Of a stretch of 64,000 nt of DNA, positions 34,301 through 44,030 are shown in pieces. This DNA comes from JBPESP01 sp051710585 (GTDB lineage: Bacteria; Pseudomonadota; Gammaproteobacteria; Enterobacterales; Enterobacteriaceae). The position numbers were made by a program, and so were the translations under genes. The notes below the pieces were generated by a model. That model was not told the origin of the DNA. It worked only from the letters and a program-made list of their open reading frames with translations, and made no database searches. Location: positions 111,775-175,774 of the forward strand of contig JBPESP010000005.1 in the NCBI GenBank assembly GCA_051710585.1. Direction: 5' to 3'. Every line of letters starts with the position of its first letter. Within the stretch, counting starts at the first letter, position 1.

Positions 34301-36674
34301 GGAAATAGTCACTCAAAATCTCACCTAATATAATATGGAACTCATTACATCACCGTTTTCATGGAAAATCGCAGTTCTACCGCTTCATTGGACATTGATA
34401 TTAATACCAAATTTTAACCAGCAGCCAACAAAAAAACGTGCTAACATTTTAAAATTTTCATGTTTATAAAATAAGAAATCAATACTGGCTATCCTAGTCA
34501 TTATTTTAGACAAATATATCATCGTCCTTATTTTTTGTACAACCGCACACGCGGGTGCGACTATCGTAATTATGAATGCAACATCCTTATGATTTCTGCT
34601 TCTAGTTGAAAACAGGTTACCCACTGCGTTGATGTCGCCATTAACAGTGTCGTCAATCCGTTCATCAAGCACATTTGATGCCTATTCAGCCTTATTTAAC
34701 AACTCTAATTTTAAATAAAAGCCAATTTTATCCTGGATATTTACACCATTTTTTGCTTAAGCGTTCTCTAGCTGCTATTCTCTTCCTAATATTATTAAAT
34801 TTGCTCCTTCGTACCCTTAGCAACTATTTATGCTGTATCAGATTAAACCACATCCTAACATGGCAAAAAACCAAAATATTTTCTATTCGATCTAGATAAT
34901 GATGACCACCCTTGAATGGTATTCAGCCAGTAAGTGCAAACATGATTCAAAACCTAATTTAACAAGCTGTATCTCCCAGCGACATAAAAGCTCATCCGCA
35001 TTATCAAACTGTGCGATAATATCTTTTATGGTACATTTTCTTATTCTAGTTAAAGACAGCCTGAATATGAGTAAGTTTTATGTCCCTAACAACCCTTCAA
35101 TCAAGTTCTACTCAAAAGTCAGCAAATTTTCTCAGCCTACTAAACATATAAGTTACCGACACGAAAGAATAACCCCGTAACGTTTCACATAATCACAACC
35201 TATTTATAGCATGGAGCATGTCTCTCTACGGAAGTAGTGCCGTGTACGTATCCATATTCGCGGTCTTGTCTTTGTGCACTACCGGCACCGAAAATACCAC
35301 TGCGCACACAAAGGATTTACAAGATCTCTGTAGTCTCTTTCATATCGCCCAGTGAGCGAATGTTAAACTCAGAATGCCATATACGAAATGTGGAGTAATA
35401 TCGTTATAGCTGTTAGGTTCTACTAGTGGATTAATAGGATCGTAGGTTGGCATGTAAACCAACTGTAATGCATCCATAACTATTGATGAGACGTAACTAA
35501 CCTTGTTATATATATTTCCAATGCATTGGTAGTGAGCTTATCATACTCCAAAGGATCAGGTGTGCTACCCATAAAGACCCCGTGGTAGGTTCCTTTCACA
35601 CTATATATTATATCAATATACTGAAATTGGTTTACCTGCCATTATGTAGTAAATTCAAAGTGAATAACAGTACGTTCATCAATAACACCGCTGGCCTTAG
35701 TACCCCAAAGTTACCCATTGTCCACAGCAGTATATTTTCTCTTCATCGTTACCCCGTCGAAATAGGTACCACCCATGACAACAAACCATAAATTTCAAAA
35801 AAATTCTGCGATGTCGTAGCGAAAATATTCTTGAAGAGACAGCTCCATAACCAGTATCCAGAATAGATAATTTTACTACCAAACTGCTTTTTAGCCTGCT
35901 GACAATAAAGACAGCCTTCAGCTGAAGGGGTTAAAATAAGCTCCATTTTGGCTACCGTTAATTTGGCAGATAGCGTTATGATTATGGATTATAATTTAGA
36001 AGCAGTATTACGGCTACTTCTAAGCGAAGAGCAACCAAATATTTTCCGCTTGTTTCCAGGTAATTTCCACGATAAAAAACCGTGATAAATCGCAGCCTGC
36101 AAGTCAAACAGCAGCACTTCAAACTTTGGTATGTCTGAAAAAACCATTTTTATAGTATACGCCATAGTATTTTCCCGTACCCCCTAGTATGATTCAGCGG
36201 CAAAATGCGCCATATAAGAGTAACTAGGGTGCTCTTCCATATCAAAAAAATAAGTTAACTTGGCGCATTCAGATGCCCTATTCAAGGCTCACTAAAATTA
36301 TATCACACCCTCATCGGATATTGACATCAAAGGAGAAATTCTTGACTAATTATTGATAACGCAAAATAGATAGTTATCGGCGGTCTGTAGCTATATTAAA
36401 GTGGTGGCGGCACAACAACCGGCCATTAATATTATAAATATACTCATCACCAGCTTTCACGGAACAAACCTAGGGATTATTAGGAAGGGTAAGCTTACCT
36501 AATAAGCACTAATCGATTTTAGGGCGTGAACAATAGCTAACCCGACATTACCACCAAATCTAGGGTCGCAAGCCCGTGGAAAACCCATTCATTAAACTGG
36601 TTGATCTAACAATGCATCATAATATAGGTAGTTAAGAAACCAACGCATCCTCATCGCTTAACGGGTTATTTAGT

Positions 36675-36694
36675 ACTCTCTCGTCAGAGAGAGT
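36675..36694. repeat. hairpin, 8-bp perfect arms
   Basis: ACTCTCTC at 36675-36682 pairs with GAGAGAGT at 36687-36694 around GTCA. It lies in repeat copy B. Confidence 0.5.
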
Positions 36695-36836
36695 GACCGT
36701 TACCTGAACGTGAGATATATACATTAGAGTTATAAAAACAAAAAAAGTAGGTCAATAAACTTTCCGTACTTCCTATACTCAGCATAGTGTTGATATATAA
36801 AATACTACAACGTCCCATCCTTTACGCAACATATAC

Positions 36837-36859
36837 CTCTGTCTCCCATAGAGACAGAG
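36837..36859. repeat. hairpin, 9-bp perfect arms
   Basis: CTCTGTCTC at 36837-36845 pairs perfectly with 36851-36859 around a 5-nt loop, in repeat copy B. Confidence 0.55.
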
Positions 36860-38300
36860 TCACTAGAAACTAGTATAACACAGATATTTAAACCGTTCCT
36901 ACCAACCAATCTTAAATTATTCAAGCGCCTGATAATACCGAGTCGTAATGCAGAATGATACCGATACACACCACACCGAGTTTACGCTCTAGAGCCGCTC
37001 GGCAACAGCTTTGTTTTTTCTAAATAAGAATCTTTAAGCTTATCGCGCTAGTCCGTATTGTATACCTGCTCATCGTTTCAAAGTATTGCTCAATATCACC
37101 AGATCAGTATGAGTATACTACAGCAGCATGATACAAACTGCTCAGCTTTTGCCGCTACCCAGTGGACCTGTTATTAGCCCCTTGAGATTATTGCACATCA
37201 GAATGCCGCCCATCTGCCAGATGCGCCCAACGTCGCAGATTTCGAAAAAATTATCCGCTAGCTGTTCTCGAGCAGAATTTTTGTGGCATTAATAGACTAA
37301 GGCTATTATTCTCATATTTTTATAAGCTACTTTTGTATTTAGGAACTAATCGTCTCCTAATCCAGGAGCCATTTACTAGCATTTGCGCCTAATCTTTCAC
37401 TGTATACCTTAAAATATACCTTAAACACTGAACTAGTGATCCACTCCTTCACTCTTTAATTAGCTAAAATCTACTTAACCTTGTCGTAAGTCAACAGGGC
37501 AAAAGTATAGAGGCTTAGTGCCATAGTATTCACCCCTACTAGTCCAGCTAAAAAAAATCCGCGTAAGTTTCCAGCACTGTAAAAACCAGAAGGTTAGACA
37601 TAACCTAGGCAGAACAGGTTATAAAATCACGTTATTTTCTTGAGGAGAGCTTCTCTTTTCGCCAGTCACTTCCTGTACCCACTTAGCGCTAAGTATAGAA
37701 CTCACCTATTCTCCTACAGGAGGCTTTTACCAGCCCTTTCTGAATGCAACCCTTTTAACGTTAGAAAGTGCACTGAAAAACAGTAGACAATGTGTCTGAT
37801 TTTGACTCCTCAACGATAAAATTTACTGCCGTTATGCGGATCATGCCAGCCTGCTATAACCATAATCAGACCACCTCTTATGTCAGCATTATATGTAAAT
37901 TATCAATCTGCTTCTGGTAATTATTGAGGCTTTGCACTTTGCATTTAAGCAAAGTAGAATTATTGGTAGATAACCGCCAGTTCATAGTATTACTTAATGG
38001 CAGTATTACGTTTAACTGACTTATAAATCTGTTAAGTCTGAAATTTCACCATTAAAAGTTTATATTGCCGCTGATTAACGAATTCGTATGTTCGCTCTGG
38101 TAAGCAATCGATCTGTCATTTAAAAATTTTGATGCTTGAACGCTTATGTACTAAAAAACAAATAAATTTGCAGCCCGCTTATTCAATGACCACCAAAGCG
38201 CCTGAAGATACCAAGCAATCCAGGCAAACCAACTCATTAACCGTAACAAACATAATTATAATATGTTATCCATATAACAACTCAGCTAAATGTCTTCCGG

Positions 38301-38355
38301 ATATCCTCTGTTGAGGATATTTAGAGATAATGCACTCGTCCTTAAGATAAGGACG
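38301..38355. repeat. two adjacent 8-bp hairpins
   Basis: ATATCCTC (38301-38308) pairs with 38313-38320, and CGTCCTTA (38337-38344) pairs with 38348-38355. Both are perfect with loops of 3-4 bases. The pair looks like an RNA 3'-end structure without its gene. Confidence 0.5.
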
Positions 38356-39011
38356 ATATAGAGCGTTTTTAACGTGCTGAACGCAAAACTATGGTCCACT
38401 AGAAAGATCTTACGTAGAGATTTCCCTCTTACACAACGAAGAGAAAGCCAGCGATATTAATACGCTGGCAATCATGCATAATTCATTTCATCTCATTTCA
38501 TCTATTATTTAATTACTTTTTTAAAAAAGTGTGCGGATAAGTCATTACGGATTTTATCCTTACAATAAAAATATCTTAAAATAAAGAAAAGTAAAGCAAA
38601 TAATAATTTTTTTATTTTCATTTCTCCACATAACAATTTTTTTGTTAAAAAATTTTATCAGAAATATTTATAAAGCTATCTCAACTTAATTAAGCTTACC
38701 ACTTCTCAATACTGCAATAATTATTTAAGTTAAAAGCTATAAATTATCTTTTATAAAAGAATAGTGCTTTACATTTTATGTAAGGAATTTATAGGCATAA
38801 AATGCCTTGTATTTGTTTCATTATGAATTTTAAAGAAGTGATATTAAATAGCAAGATCAGTTGATTAGCTAGACTACCTTTTAATATACTAAAATTAGAG
38901 TTATTCAAGTTCAGAAATGATTGGTAGCCTAAAGTAGTGTTGGTGTTTATCAAAACAATACGCAAGTAGAAGAGGTATATCCAGAACGAATTTTTAACGA
39001 ATAAAAAAATC

Positions 39012-39054
39012 ATAAACATCTTAATTTAAGGATGTCTTAAATTAAGATGTTTAT
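39012..39054. repeat. 19-bp perfect inverted repeat, 5-nt loop
   Basis: ATAAACATCTTAATTTAAG at 39012-39030 is exactly complementary to 39036-39054, with loop GATGT. It is AT-rich, without an adjacent T-run, and lies in gene-free DNA. Confidence 0.85.
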
Positions 39055-39477
39055 ATGTTAAAACATATTATTGCATCTTGATGTTTAAGTTTCTGGATAC
39101 TTTACTTTAAAAGTATTCAGAATACTACACGATTAGCAGGTAGTCGTGTTCCAACATCCATTTTTATATAAAATTCTAGTTTAGTTCCCTGCGTTTTTTT
39201 CAAAGAGTATCCGACTCGCAGGGGCGTTAGGGTGATATATGACAAAGATCCTGCGTCCTTTCCTTGTGATCGCCGTACTGTACCACATGTATTAACGGCA
39301 TTAACTTCGCCATATCCTCTACCGTCATTGCGATAAAAATATGAACCGTACTGATGAATAATTTTCAGTGTTTACTTTTAAGGTAAGGCTCTAATATAGA
39401 CTCTGTCCTCAGCATCATTCGCTCAAATGGATCAAGAGCATTACCTCGCTTTTCAAAGTAATAATTAAAGTGTTGTT

Positions 39478-39651
39478 CTACTTATACGATTTATCAGATA
39501 TTAGGTTCAATTGCTCCTGTAACCGCCTGATACTACGCTGGCAAACGCTCACCACCGTCTGATTTAATTCCTCAATTGTATAAACTTTCTGGAGAGGAAC
39601 CTTTTCTTCGAAAAAACTCTCAGCTTTTCTAGCATAAGGTGATAGTGCCAT
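39478..39651 (-). pseudogene. slyX: truncated slyX
   Basis: SlyX is a small coiled-coil protein of unknown role encoded next to fkpA and in the opposite direction, as here. From an ATG at 39651 the frame runs 57 residues (E. coli has 72). The core QKVYTIEELNQTV and RRLQEQLNLISDK aligns with the family's QEITIEELNVTV and KLRDHLRLLTEK. A TAG then removes the C-terminal tail ending in PPPHY. Upstream codons extend the frame to 39687 but do not match the family. The product could still be made, but loss of fkpA next to it and the truncation make a pseudogene more likely. Confidence 0.65.
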
Positions 39652-40050
39652 CTTAATTTTACTTTTTTTGTACCAATCAAAACTCATCCAAACGATATTG
39701 TATCATTCCCATTTCCGCGGTTGTCCGCATGCAGGGAAATCCACCTAGATTCTACTTTTATTTACAAATGTTACCAGTAAAAAAATTATCATTATACTAT
39801 ATATTAATAAAGTCCGCAATTAAATTGCATTGCTATAAAACTTCTTATTTTAAAAAGTTCCAGCTGAGGGTCATAAACCGGCATAGCCATTGTATTTTTA
39901 TCCTCTAGCTCTAGAGTACTTGCTTGATTTTACTATCAATCCTCGGGAGCGCTTTATCCATGAAATATAGATATTTATAAAATAATTGATAAAAGTATCA
40001 TTACTAACCTCTACTATATATTATTTACCTTTAAGGGGAAAATAACACTA

Positions 40051-40774
40051 TGATTGCCGATACAGTGCTTAATCTTACCTATCTCGCCAACGAACATGAT
40101 ACCCGCCTAACGAGCACCTCAGACAAATTTAAAAAAAGCGGAAATAAAGTCCCTTATATCTTTGGTAAATCCCTTGGGACGCAACATCATAAATAATTCG
40201 CTGAAAGAGTTAGGAATAAGTATAGATACCAAGTTAAATTAAAGATCAGCCGATCACTGGTATTCAGAGCGCTTTCAGCAAGTAAAAGGGAATGTCTAAA
40301 TTAGGAAATTCAAGTCAATAACAATAGAAAACTTTTAAACACACGTAAAACCTGCTACATAAAAATAGAACAGGAGCCCAAGGACAACGCTGCCGAAAGA
40401 GACAAATACTGTGCCAGCGCATGCTAAAGAATAAGGATCTAAAGAAAACCACCAATGGCGTCCTGTATGAAGTAGATAAAACCGGTACCGATAACATAGC
40501 GACCGATAGCGATACTATCCTGGCGCACTATAAAAGCAGCCTAGTCGATAAAACAGAATTTGATAATTACTACAAACGTAGTAAGCTCCTATCTATCCGC
40601 CTGTATGGCTTGCTCCCTGGCTGAACAGAAGAGCTGAATGAATTTAAGAAAGATGGAAAATACACCTAGTTATCTAGTTATTCCCTCCGCCAGAGCAGGT
40701 TTTCAGTAAAATAGACATCCTGAGGTATCTCAGCCAACTCAACACTAGTGTTTACTTTTGAACTTATAAAATAA
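40051..40774 (+). pseudogene. fkpA: broken periplasmic peptidyl-prolyl isomerase FkpA
   Basis: FkpA is a periplasmic FKBP-type prolyl isomerase and chaperone. Fragments in order are YIFGKSLG near 40156-40180 (family YALGASLG), then an open frame to 40624 containing TNGVLYEVDKTGTD, DSDTILAHYKSSLVD, EFDNYYKRSKLLSIRL and GLLPG. These follow the FKBP order TGLVYQV, DSDTVVVNYKGTLID, EFDNSYTRGEPLSFRL, GVIPGW. A TGA replaces the Trp of PGWTEGL. The gene ends NSTLVFTFELIK with a stop at 40772-40774, matching NSTLVFDVELLD. Several frameshifts and stops make it non-functional. Confidence 0.92.
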
Positions 40775-41214
40775 AAAACTGGCCATAGCTACACCCACCT
40801 GACAGCAAGAGATACCGTACGGGCCAGTCTTCTACCCGGATGCAGACACGCAGTAAAATAACCCACTGCCCAAAACAGCATATGGAGATGCTCTCTCCTT
40901 ACAAGCCATTCCACAGGAATAGCTTTTTTCGCTAAAATAGCCGGCTAAACGGCTACCGCATTTTAAGGCTGACGCGCACAACAGTGTAGATAAAATATCC
41001 CTCCGCTAAATAATAAAAACTCCACAAAACACTTTAAGGATAAAATTTTGCCGGATTTTCCAAACTAACAACTATATAATAGAATTATAGACAAATCTCC
41101 CTGCTGCTATATTAGCAAATTCAAAACCACGGATAGTATTTATACATATCCACGTTTCTTTCTCATTCTGATACCAGAAAGCTAGATGTATTGAAATAAC
41201 GTCCATTCAGCACT

Positions 41215-41796
41215 ATGGATCATAAAATTTTCGGCTCTTTCACCTCTTGATTTAGCCATAATAGATAGGCTGACGATACTTATTAGTTAGCGGATATTAT
41301 GAGATCATATTTTCCCTGAAAGACCTAAAATATTTGATTTTAGGTATCGACAACAATACACATACCGAGTATAAAGTAACTCGTAGATATCGGATCTTGC
41401 ACAGAACATGCTGGATAATATGATTAAGAGAAAATAGCAGTATCTCCCGTGCATAGTTTAATTAAAAACGAATTTAGACATACCTTTCTTCCAGATTATC
41501 CAAATCTTTGTTTTGTAGGAACGTAGATAGCTATATCAGCAATTTTTTTCTCCTTAGCTAAGGATCTTGTAGCCAAAACGCTGAAGTTCAGTCATTGAGA
41601 AGGTTAACACCGATCGCAATGCATGCTACAACGCAAAGAGCTGTTAGATCGTACCTAATCTGTATGAGAAAGAGATATTCAATAATAAAGGACGACATCA
41701 ATTAAGTTACTAACAACCTCAACATATCAAAGCATACGGTTTATTTTATATATCCGTCAATTTAGAAGCACCGACCGCGTAGGGCAGGAGTGGTAA
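41215..41796 (+). pseudogene. yheO: broken transcriptional regulator YheO
   Basis: YheO is a PAS-like plus helix-turn-helix regulator preceding tusDCB in enterobacteria. The fragment YYEIIFSLKDLKYLILGIDN (about 41295-41355) matches HCEIVLHSLQDLKCSAIRIAN. Near the end, IKDDIN-stop-VTNNLNISKHTVY (about 41690-41745) matches the helix-turn-helix IKDAINQVADRLNISKHTVY. It ends YIRQFRSTDRVGQEW with TAA at 41794-41796, which overlaps the start of tusD. Stops, frameshifts and loss of the middle make it dead. Confidence 0.85.
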
Positions 41797-42185
41797 GCCT
41801 GGACTATTGCCTGCTGGTCACCGGCCCAGCCTATGGCAATCAGCGCGCTACTAGCGCGCTACAGTTTGCTCACGCAATAATGGCGTGCGGCCATCAACTC
41901 AGTACAGTGTTTTTTTATCAGGACGGCGTGTATAACGCTAACCGCTTAAATGCGCCCGCCAACGATGAAGTGGATCTGGTTTGTGCCTGGCATGACTTGG
42001 CACAGCAGCATCAAGTAGTTTTGCATGTCTGTGTTGGCGCCGCCTTGCGTCGTGGCGTGACCGATACCCTTCAATCATCGCTGCTTCAGCGTACCGGCGA
42101 AAATCTTCAGGCAGGCTTTGAGCTCAGCGGCCTTGGCCGCCTGGCACAAGCGGTGCTCGAATGCGATCGCTTTATTCAGTTCTAA
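41790..42185 (+). CDS. tusD: sulfurtransferase complex subunit TusD
   Basis: TusD accepts persulfide sulfur from TusA and, within the TusBCD hexamer, passes it towards MnmA for 2-thiouridine at tRNA wobble position 34. The DsrE-fold sequence is intact, with the active-site cysteine in VCVGAALRRG (Cys81 when counted from GTG). The start is odd: no ATG lies at the expected place. GTG at 41790 is in frame but overlaps the Shine-Dalgarno; CTG at 41799 matches the family N terminus (six codons before VTGPAYG) and lies eight bases after GGAG. Either may serve. The gene overlaps the yheO remnant and is followed eight bases on by tusC. Confidence 0.9.
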   Translation: MVSLDYCLLVTGPAYGNQRATSALQFAHAIMACGHQLSTVFFYQDGVYNANRLNAPANDEVDLVCAWHDLAQQHQVVLHVCVGAALRRGVTDTLQSSLLQRTGENLQAGFELSGLGRLAQAVLECDRFIQF

Positions 42186-42192
42186 GGCTTTC

Positions 42193-42552
42193 ATGAACAA
42201 TATTGCATTTGTTTTCACCCACGGTCCACATGGCGAAGCCTCCGGAAGGGAGGGTCTTGACATGCTTTTGGCGACATCGGCCTTGGCGGAAAATATCGGC
42301 GTCTTTTTTATCGCTGATGGTGTATTGCTATTACTAGCGGAGCAACAGCCAGTAAAAATCCTAGCACGAAACTTTGTTGCCACCTTCGGCCTGCTCTCGC
42401 TGTATGATGTGGACAAGTTTTATCTCTGCGCCGCATCTGCAACGGAGCGCGGTCTAGATATTGATGTCGACTTTGTATTAAAGACTAAATGGTTGTCGGT
42501 AGTGGACTGGCGTAAATGTCTAAGCGCTTATGATATCGTGATGACGTTTTGA
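42193..42552 (+). CDS. tusC: sulfurtransferase complex subunit TusC
   Basis: A non-catalytic DsrF-like subunit of the TusBCD sulfur relay. It has 119 residues, as in E. coli, beginning MNNIAFVFTHGPHG and containing GREGLDMLLATSALAENIGVFFIADGV, highly typical of the family (quoted residues span about 18-44). A longer in-frame upstream start at 42118 would add residues overlapping tusD and unlike the family, so the ATG at 42193 is chosen. It sits between tusD and tusB with close spacing, indicating one transcript. Confidence 0.94.
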   Translation: MNNIAFVFTHGPHGEASGREGLDMLLATSALAENIGVFFIADGVLLLLAEQQPVKILARNFVATFGLLSLYDVDKFYLCAASATERGLDIDVDFVLKTKWLSVVDWRKCLSAYDIVMTF

Positions 42553-42568
42553 TGTTAAAGAGATGCCC

Positions 42569-42856
42569 ATGCTGTATACCCTGAGGCATTCTCCTTATGC
42601 CTGCGATCTAGCAGCACTGCTACGTCTTGTGCAGTCCGGTGACGACCTACTGTTATTGTCCGATGGCGTTACCTCTGGACTCATCGGTTCACAGGCCGCA
42701 CATGCGCTAATAGCCTCTCCCCTGACACTGCATGCACTGGAAAACGATATTCTCGCTCGCGGGATTTCTTCTCATTTTTCACCCAATATTGCTATAATCA
42801 GTTATACTGATTTCGTTAGACTGACAGAAAAACAGCCGAAGTATATGGCATGGTAA
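42569..42856 (+). CDS. tusB: sulfurtransferase complex subunit TusB
   Basis: The DsrH-like third subunit of TusBCD. From the ATG at 42569 it has 95 residues, as in E. coli, starting MLYTLRHSPYACD and ending with the family's TDFVRLTEKQPKYMAW. An ATG six bases earlier (42563) would add Met-Pro, but the AAAGAG Shine-Dalgarno is spaced correctly only for 42569. Its end lies 24 bases before the -35 box of the str operon promoter, the arrangement found in E. coli. Confidence 0.92.
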   Translation: MLYTLRHSPYACDLAALLRLVQSGDDLLLLSDGVTSGLIGSQAAHALIASPLTLHALENDILARGISSHFSPNIAIISYTDFVRLTEKQPKYMAW

Positions 42857-42880
42857 GTAAAGGTAAGTTGTGTATGTTTA

Positions 42881-42908
42881 TTGACAAATTTAACCGTCAA
42901 CTATAAAT
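42881..42908 (+). promoter_or_regulatory. str operon promoter
   Basis: TTGACA at 42881-42886 and TATAAA at 42903-42908 are separated by 16 bases, close to sigma-70 consensus. It lies 84 bases before rpsL and just after tusB, the position of the E. coli str promoter. Confidence 0.75.
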
Positions 42909-42991
42909 TCCGAGTTCTCATATTTCGCCAACAGCATCATGGGCGATTTATTACGTGTTGGTGAAACAAAAAAAACCAGGAGCTTTATTAA

Positions 42992-43366
42992 ATGGCAACA
43001 ATTAACCAGTTGGTACGAAAACCGCGCTCTACAAAAGTTGCTAAGAGCAACGTCCCAGCGCTAGACGCGTGTCCGCAAAAACGTGGCGTATGTACTCGTG
43101 TATATACAACTACCCCAAAAAAGCCGAACTCTGCCCTGCGTAAAGTATGCCGTGTTCGTTTAACTAACGGATTTGAAGTTACCTCTTATATTGGAGGTGA
43201 AGGTCATAATTTGCAAGAGCATTCCGTGATCCTGATCCGCGGTGGTCGTGTAAAAGACCTCCCAGGTGTACGGTATCACACCGTTCGTGGCGCACTTGAC
43301 TGCTCTGGTGTGCAAGACCGCAAGCAGGGGCGCTCCAAATACGGCGTGAAAAACCCAAAAGCTTAA
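42992..43366 (+). CDS. rpsL: 30S ribosomal protein S12
   Basis: S12 lines the decoding centre and controls accuracy. It has 124 residues as in E. coli. Streptomycin-determining lysines are wild type (Lys43 in TTPKKPNSA and Lys88 in RVKDLPG, E. coli K42 and K87 without the initiator Met), as is the Asp that is methylthiolated. The start follows AGGAG at good distance. It opens the str operon, followed by rpsG 94 bases later, a gap that in E. coli holds the S7-binding regulatory site. Confidence 0.98.
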   Translation: MATINQLVRKPRSTKVAKSNVPALDACPQKRGVCTRVYTTTPKKPNSALRKVCRVRLTNGFEVTSYIGGEGHNLQEHSVILIRGGRVKDLPGVRYHTVRGALDCSGVQDRKQGRSKYGVKNPKA

Positions 43367-43460
43367 TTTTTCTCTGTTAAATAAGGGTAAACGTTCTATT
43401 ATCTCTTTCGAAGAACTTATTGAATTTTAGACAACCCTGAATTAATAATGGAGTATTTCA

Positions 43461-43931
43461 ATGCCACGTCGTCGCATCATTGGTCAACGTAAAATCCTGC
43501 CAGATCCAAAATTCGGTTCTGAGCTTTTCGCTAAATTTATTAACATCCTGATGGTAGATGGTAAAAAATCTACTGCAGAAACAATAGTTTATACAGCAAT
43601 AGAACGCTTAGCTAAACGTTCTGCTAAAGGCCATCTGGAAGCTTTTGAAATAGCCCTAAATAATGTGCGTCCAACTGTCGAAGTCAAATCACGCCGCGTC
43701 GGTGGTTCTACTTACCAAGTGCCTGTAGAAGTCCGTCCGGTTCGCCGTAATGCTCTGGCAATGCGTTGGATCGTTGAAGCTGCTCGTAAACGCAGTGATA
43801 AATCCATGGCTCTACGCTTATCGAATGAACTTTCTGATGCAGCAGAAAACAAAGGTACTGCTGTAAAAAAACGTGAAGAAATTCACCGTATAGCAGATGC
43901 TAACAAAGCGTTTGCACACTACCGCTGGTAA
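43461..43931 (+). CDS. rpsG: 30S ribosomal protein S7
   Basis: S7 nucleates assembly of the 30S head and contacts tRNA in the E and P sites. At 156 residues it has the short form found in most bacteria and in E. coli B. The N-terminal MPRRRIIGQRKILPDPKFGS and the beta-hairpin region RRVGGSTYQVPVEVRP (about 76-91) are intact. In E. coli S7 represses str-operon translation by binding upstream of its own gene; the 94-base rpsL-rpsG gap is long enough to keep such a site, but I have not folded it. Confidence 0.98.
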   Translation: MPRRRIIGQRKILPDPKFGSELFAKFINILMVDGKKSTAETIVYTAIERLAKRSAKGHLEAFEIALNNVRPTVEVKSRRVGGSTYQVPVEVRPVRRNALAMRWIVEAARKRSDKSMALRLSNELSDAAENKGTAVKKREEIHRIADANKAFAHYRW

Positions 43932-44030
43932 TTACACTGCAACAATCACATCAACGCTATCCAAGAAGGCGGGTTGATTCAAAATTCAAAATAAACGCCC
44001 CTAGTACTAGTAAAGTAATCGAGGATTTAA

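Larger units (their letters stand above)
31400..37330. repeat. copy B of the diverged long duplication
   Basis: Counterpart of the 10.3-15.9 kb segment; the anchors are given there. On the minus strand near 37150-37250 this copy keeps a frame reading MCNNLKGLITGPLGSGKS, a Walker A P-loop, followed by a stop. Further along, near 36965-37010, a broken frame reads AALERKLGVVCIGELHYD, comparable with the RxxPDxIxxGEMRD block of PilT/GspE ATPases. A separate minus-strand frame (35749-35946) contains PSAEGCLYCQQAKK, a possible thioredoxin-like CxxC. All frames are broken. I infer an eroded secretion or conjugation locus, family level only. Confidence 0.55.
37330..39477. other. decayed DNA left of slyX
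   Basis: No gene can be named. By E. coli synteny slyD, yheV and kefB should lie here; I saw no convincing trace. It holds two neighbouring small hairpins (38301-38355), a 19-bp-arm inverted repeat (39012-39054) and a strongly AT-rich tract at about 38.5-39.1 kb. Frames of 60-76 codons are present but have no features of real genes. Confidence 0.5.

Noticed and set aside
34675..35180. Two consecutive plus-strand frames of 74 and 93 codons
   Set aside because: Low-complexity composition, no start signals, and they lie opposite the orientation of the recognisable fragments in repeat copy B.
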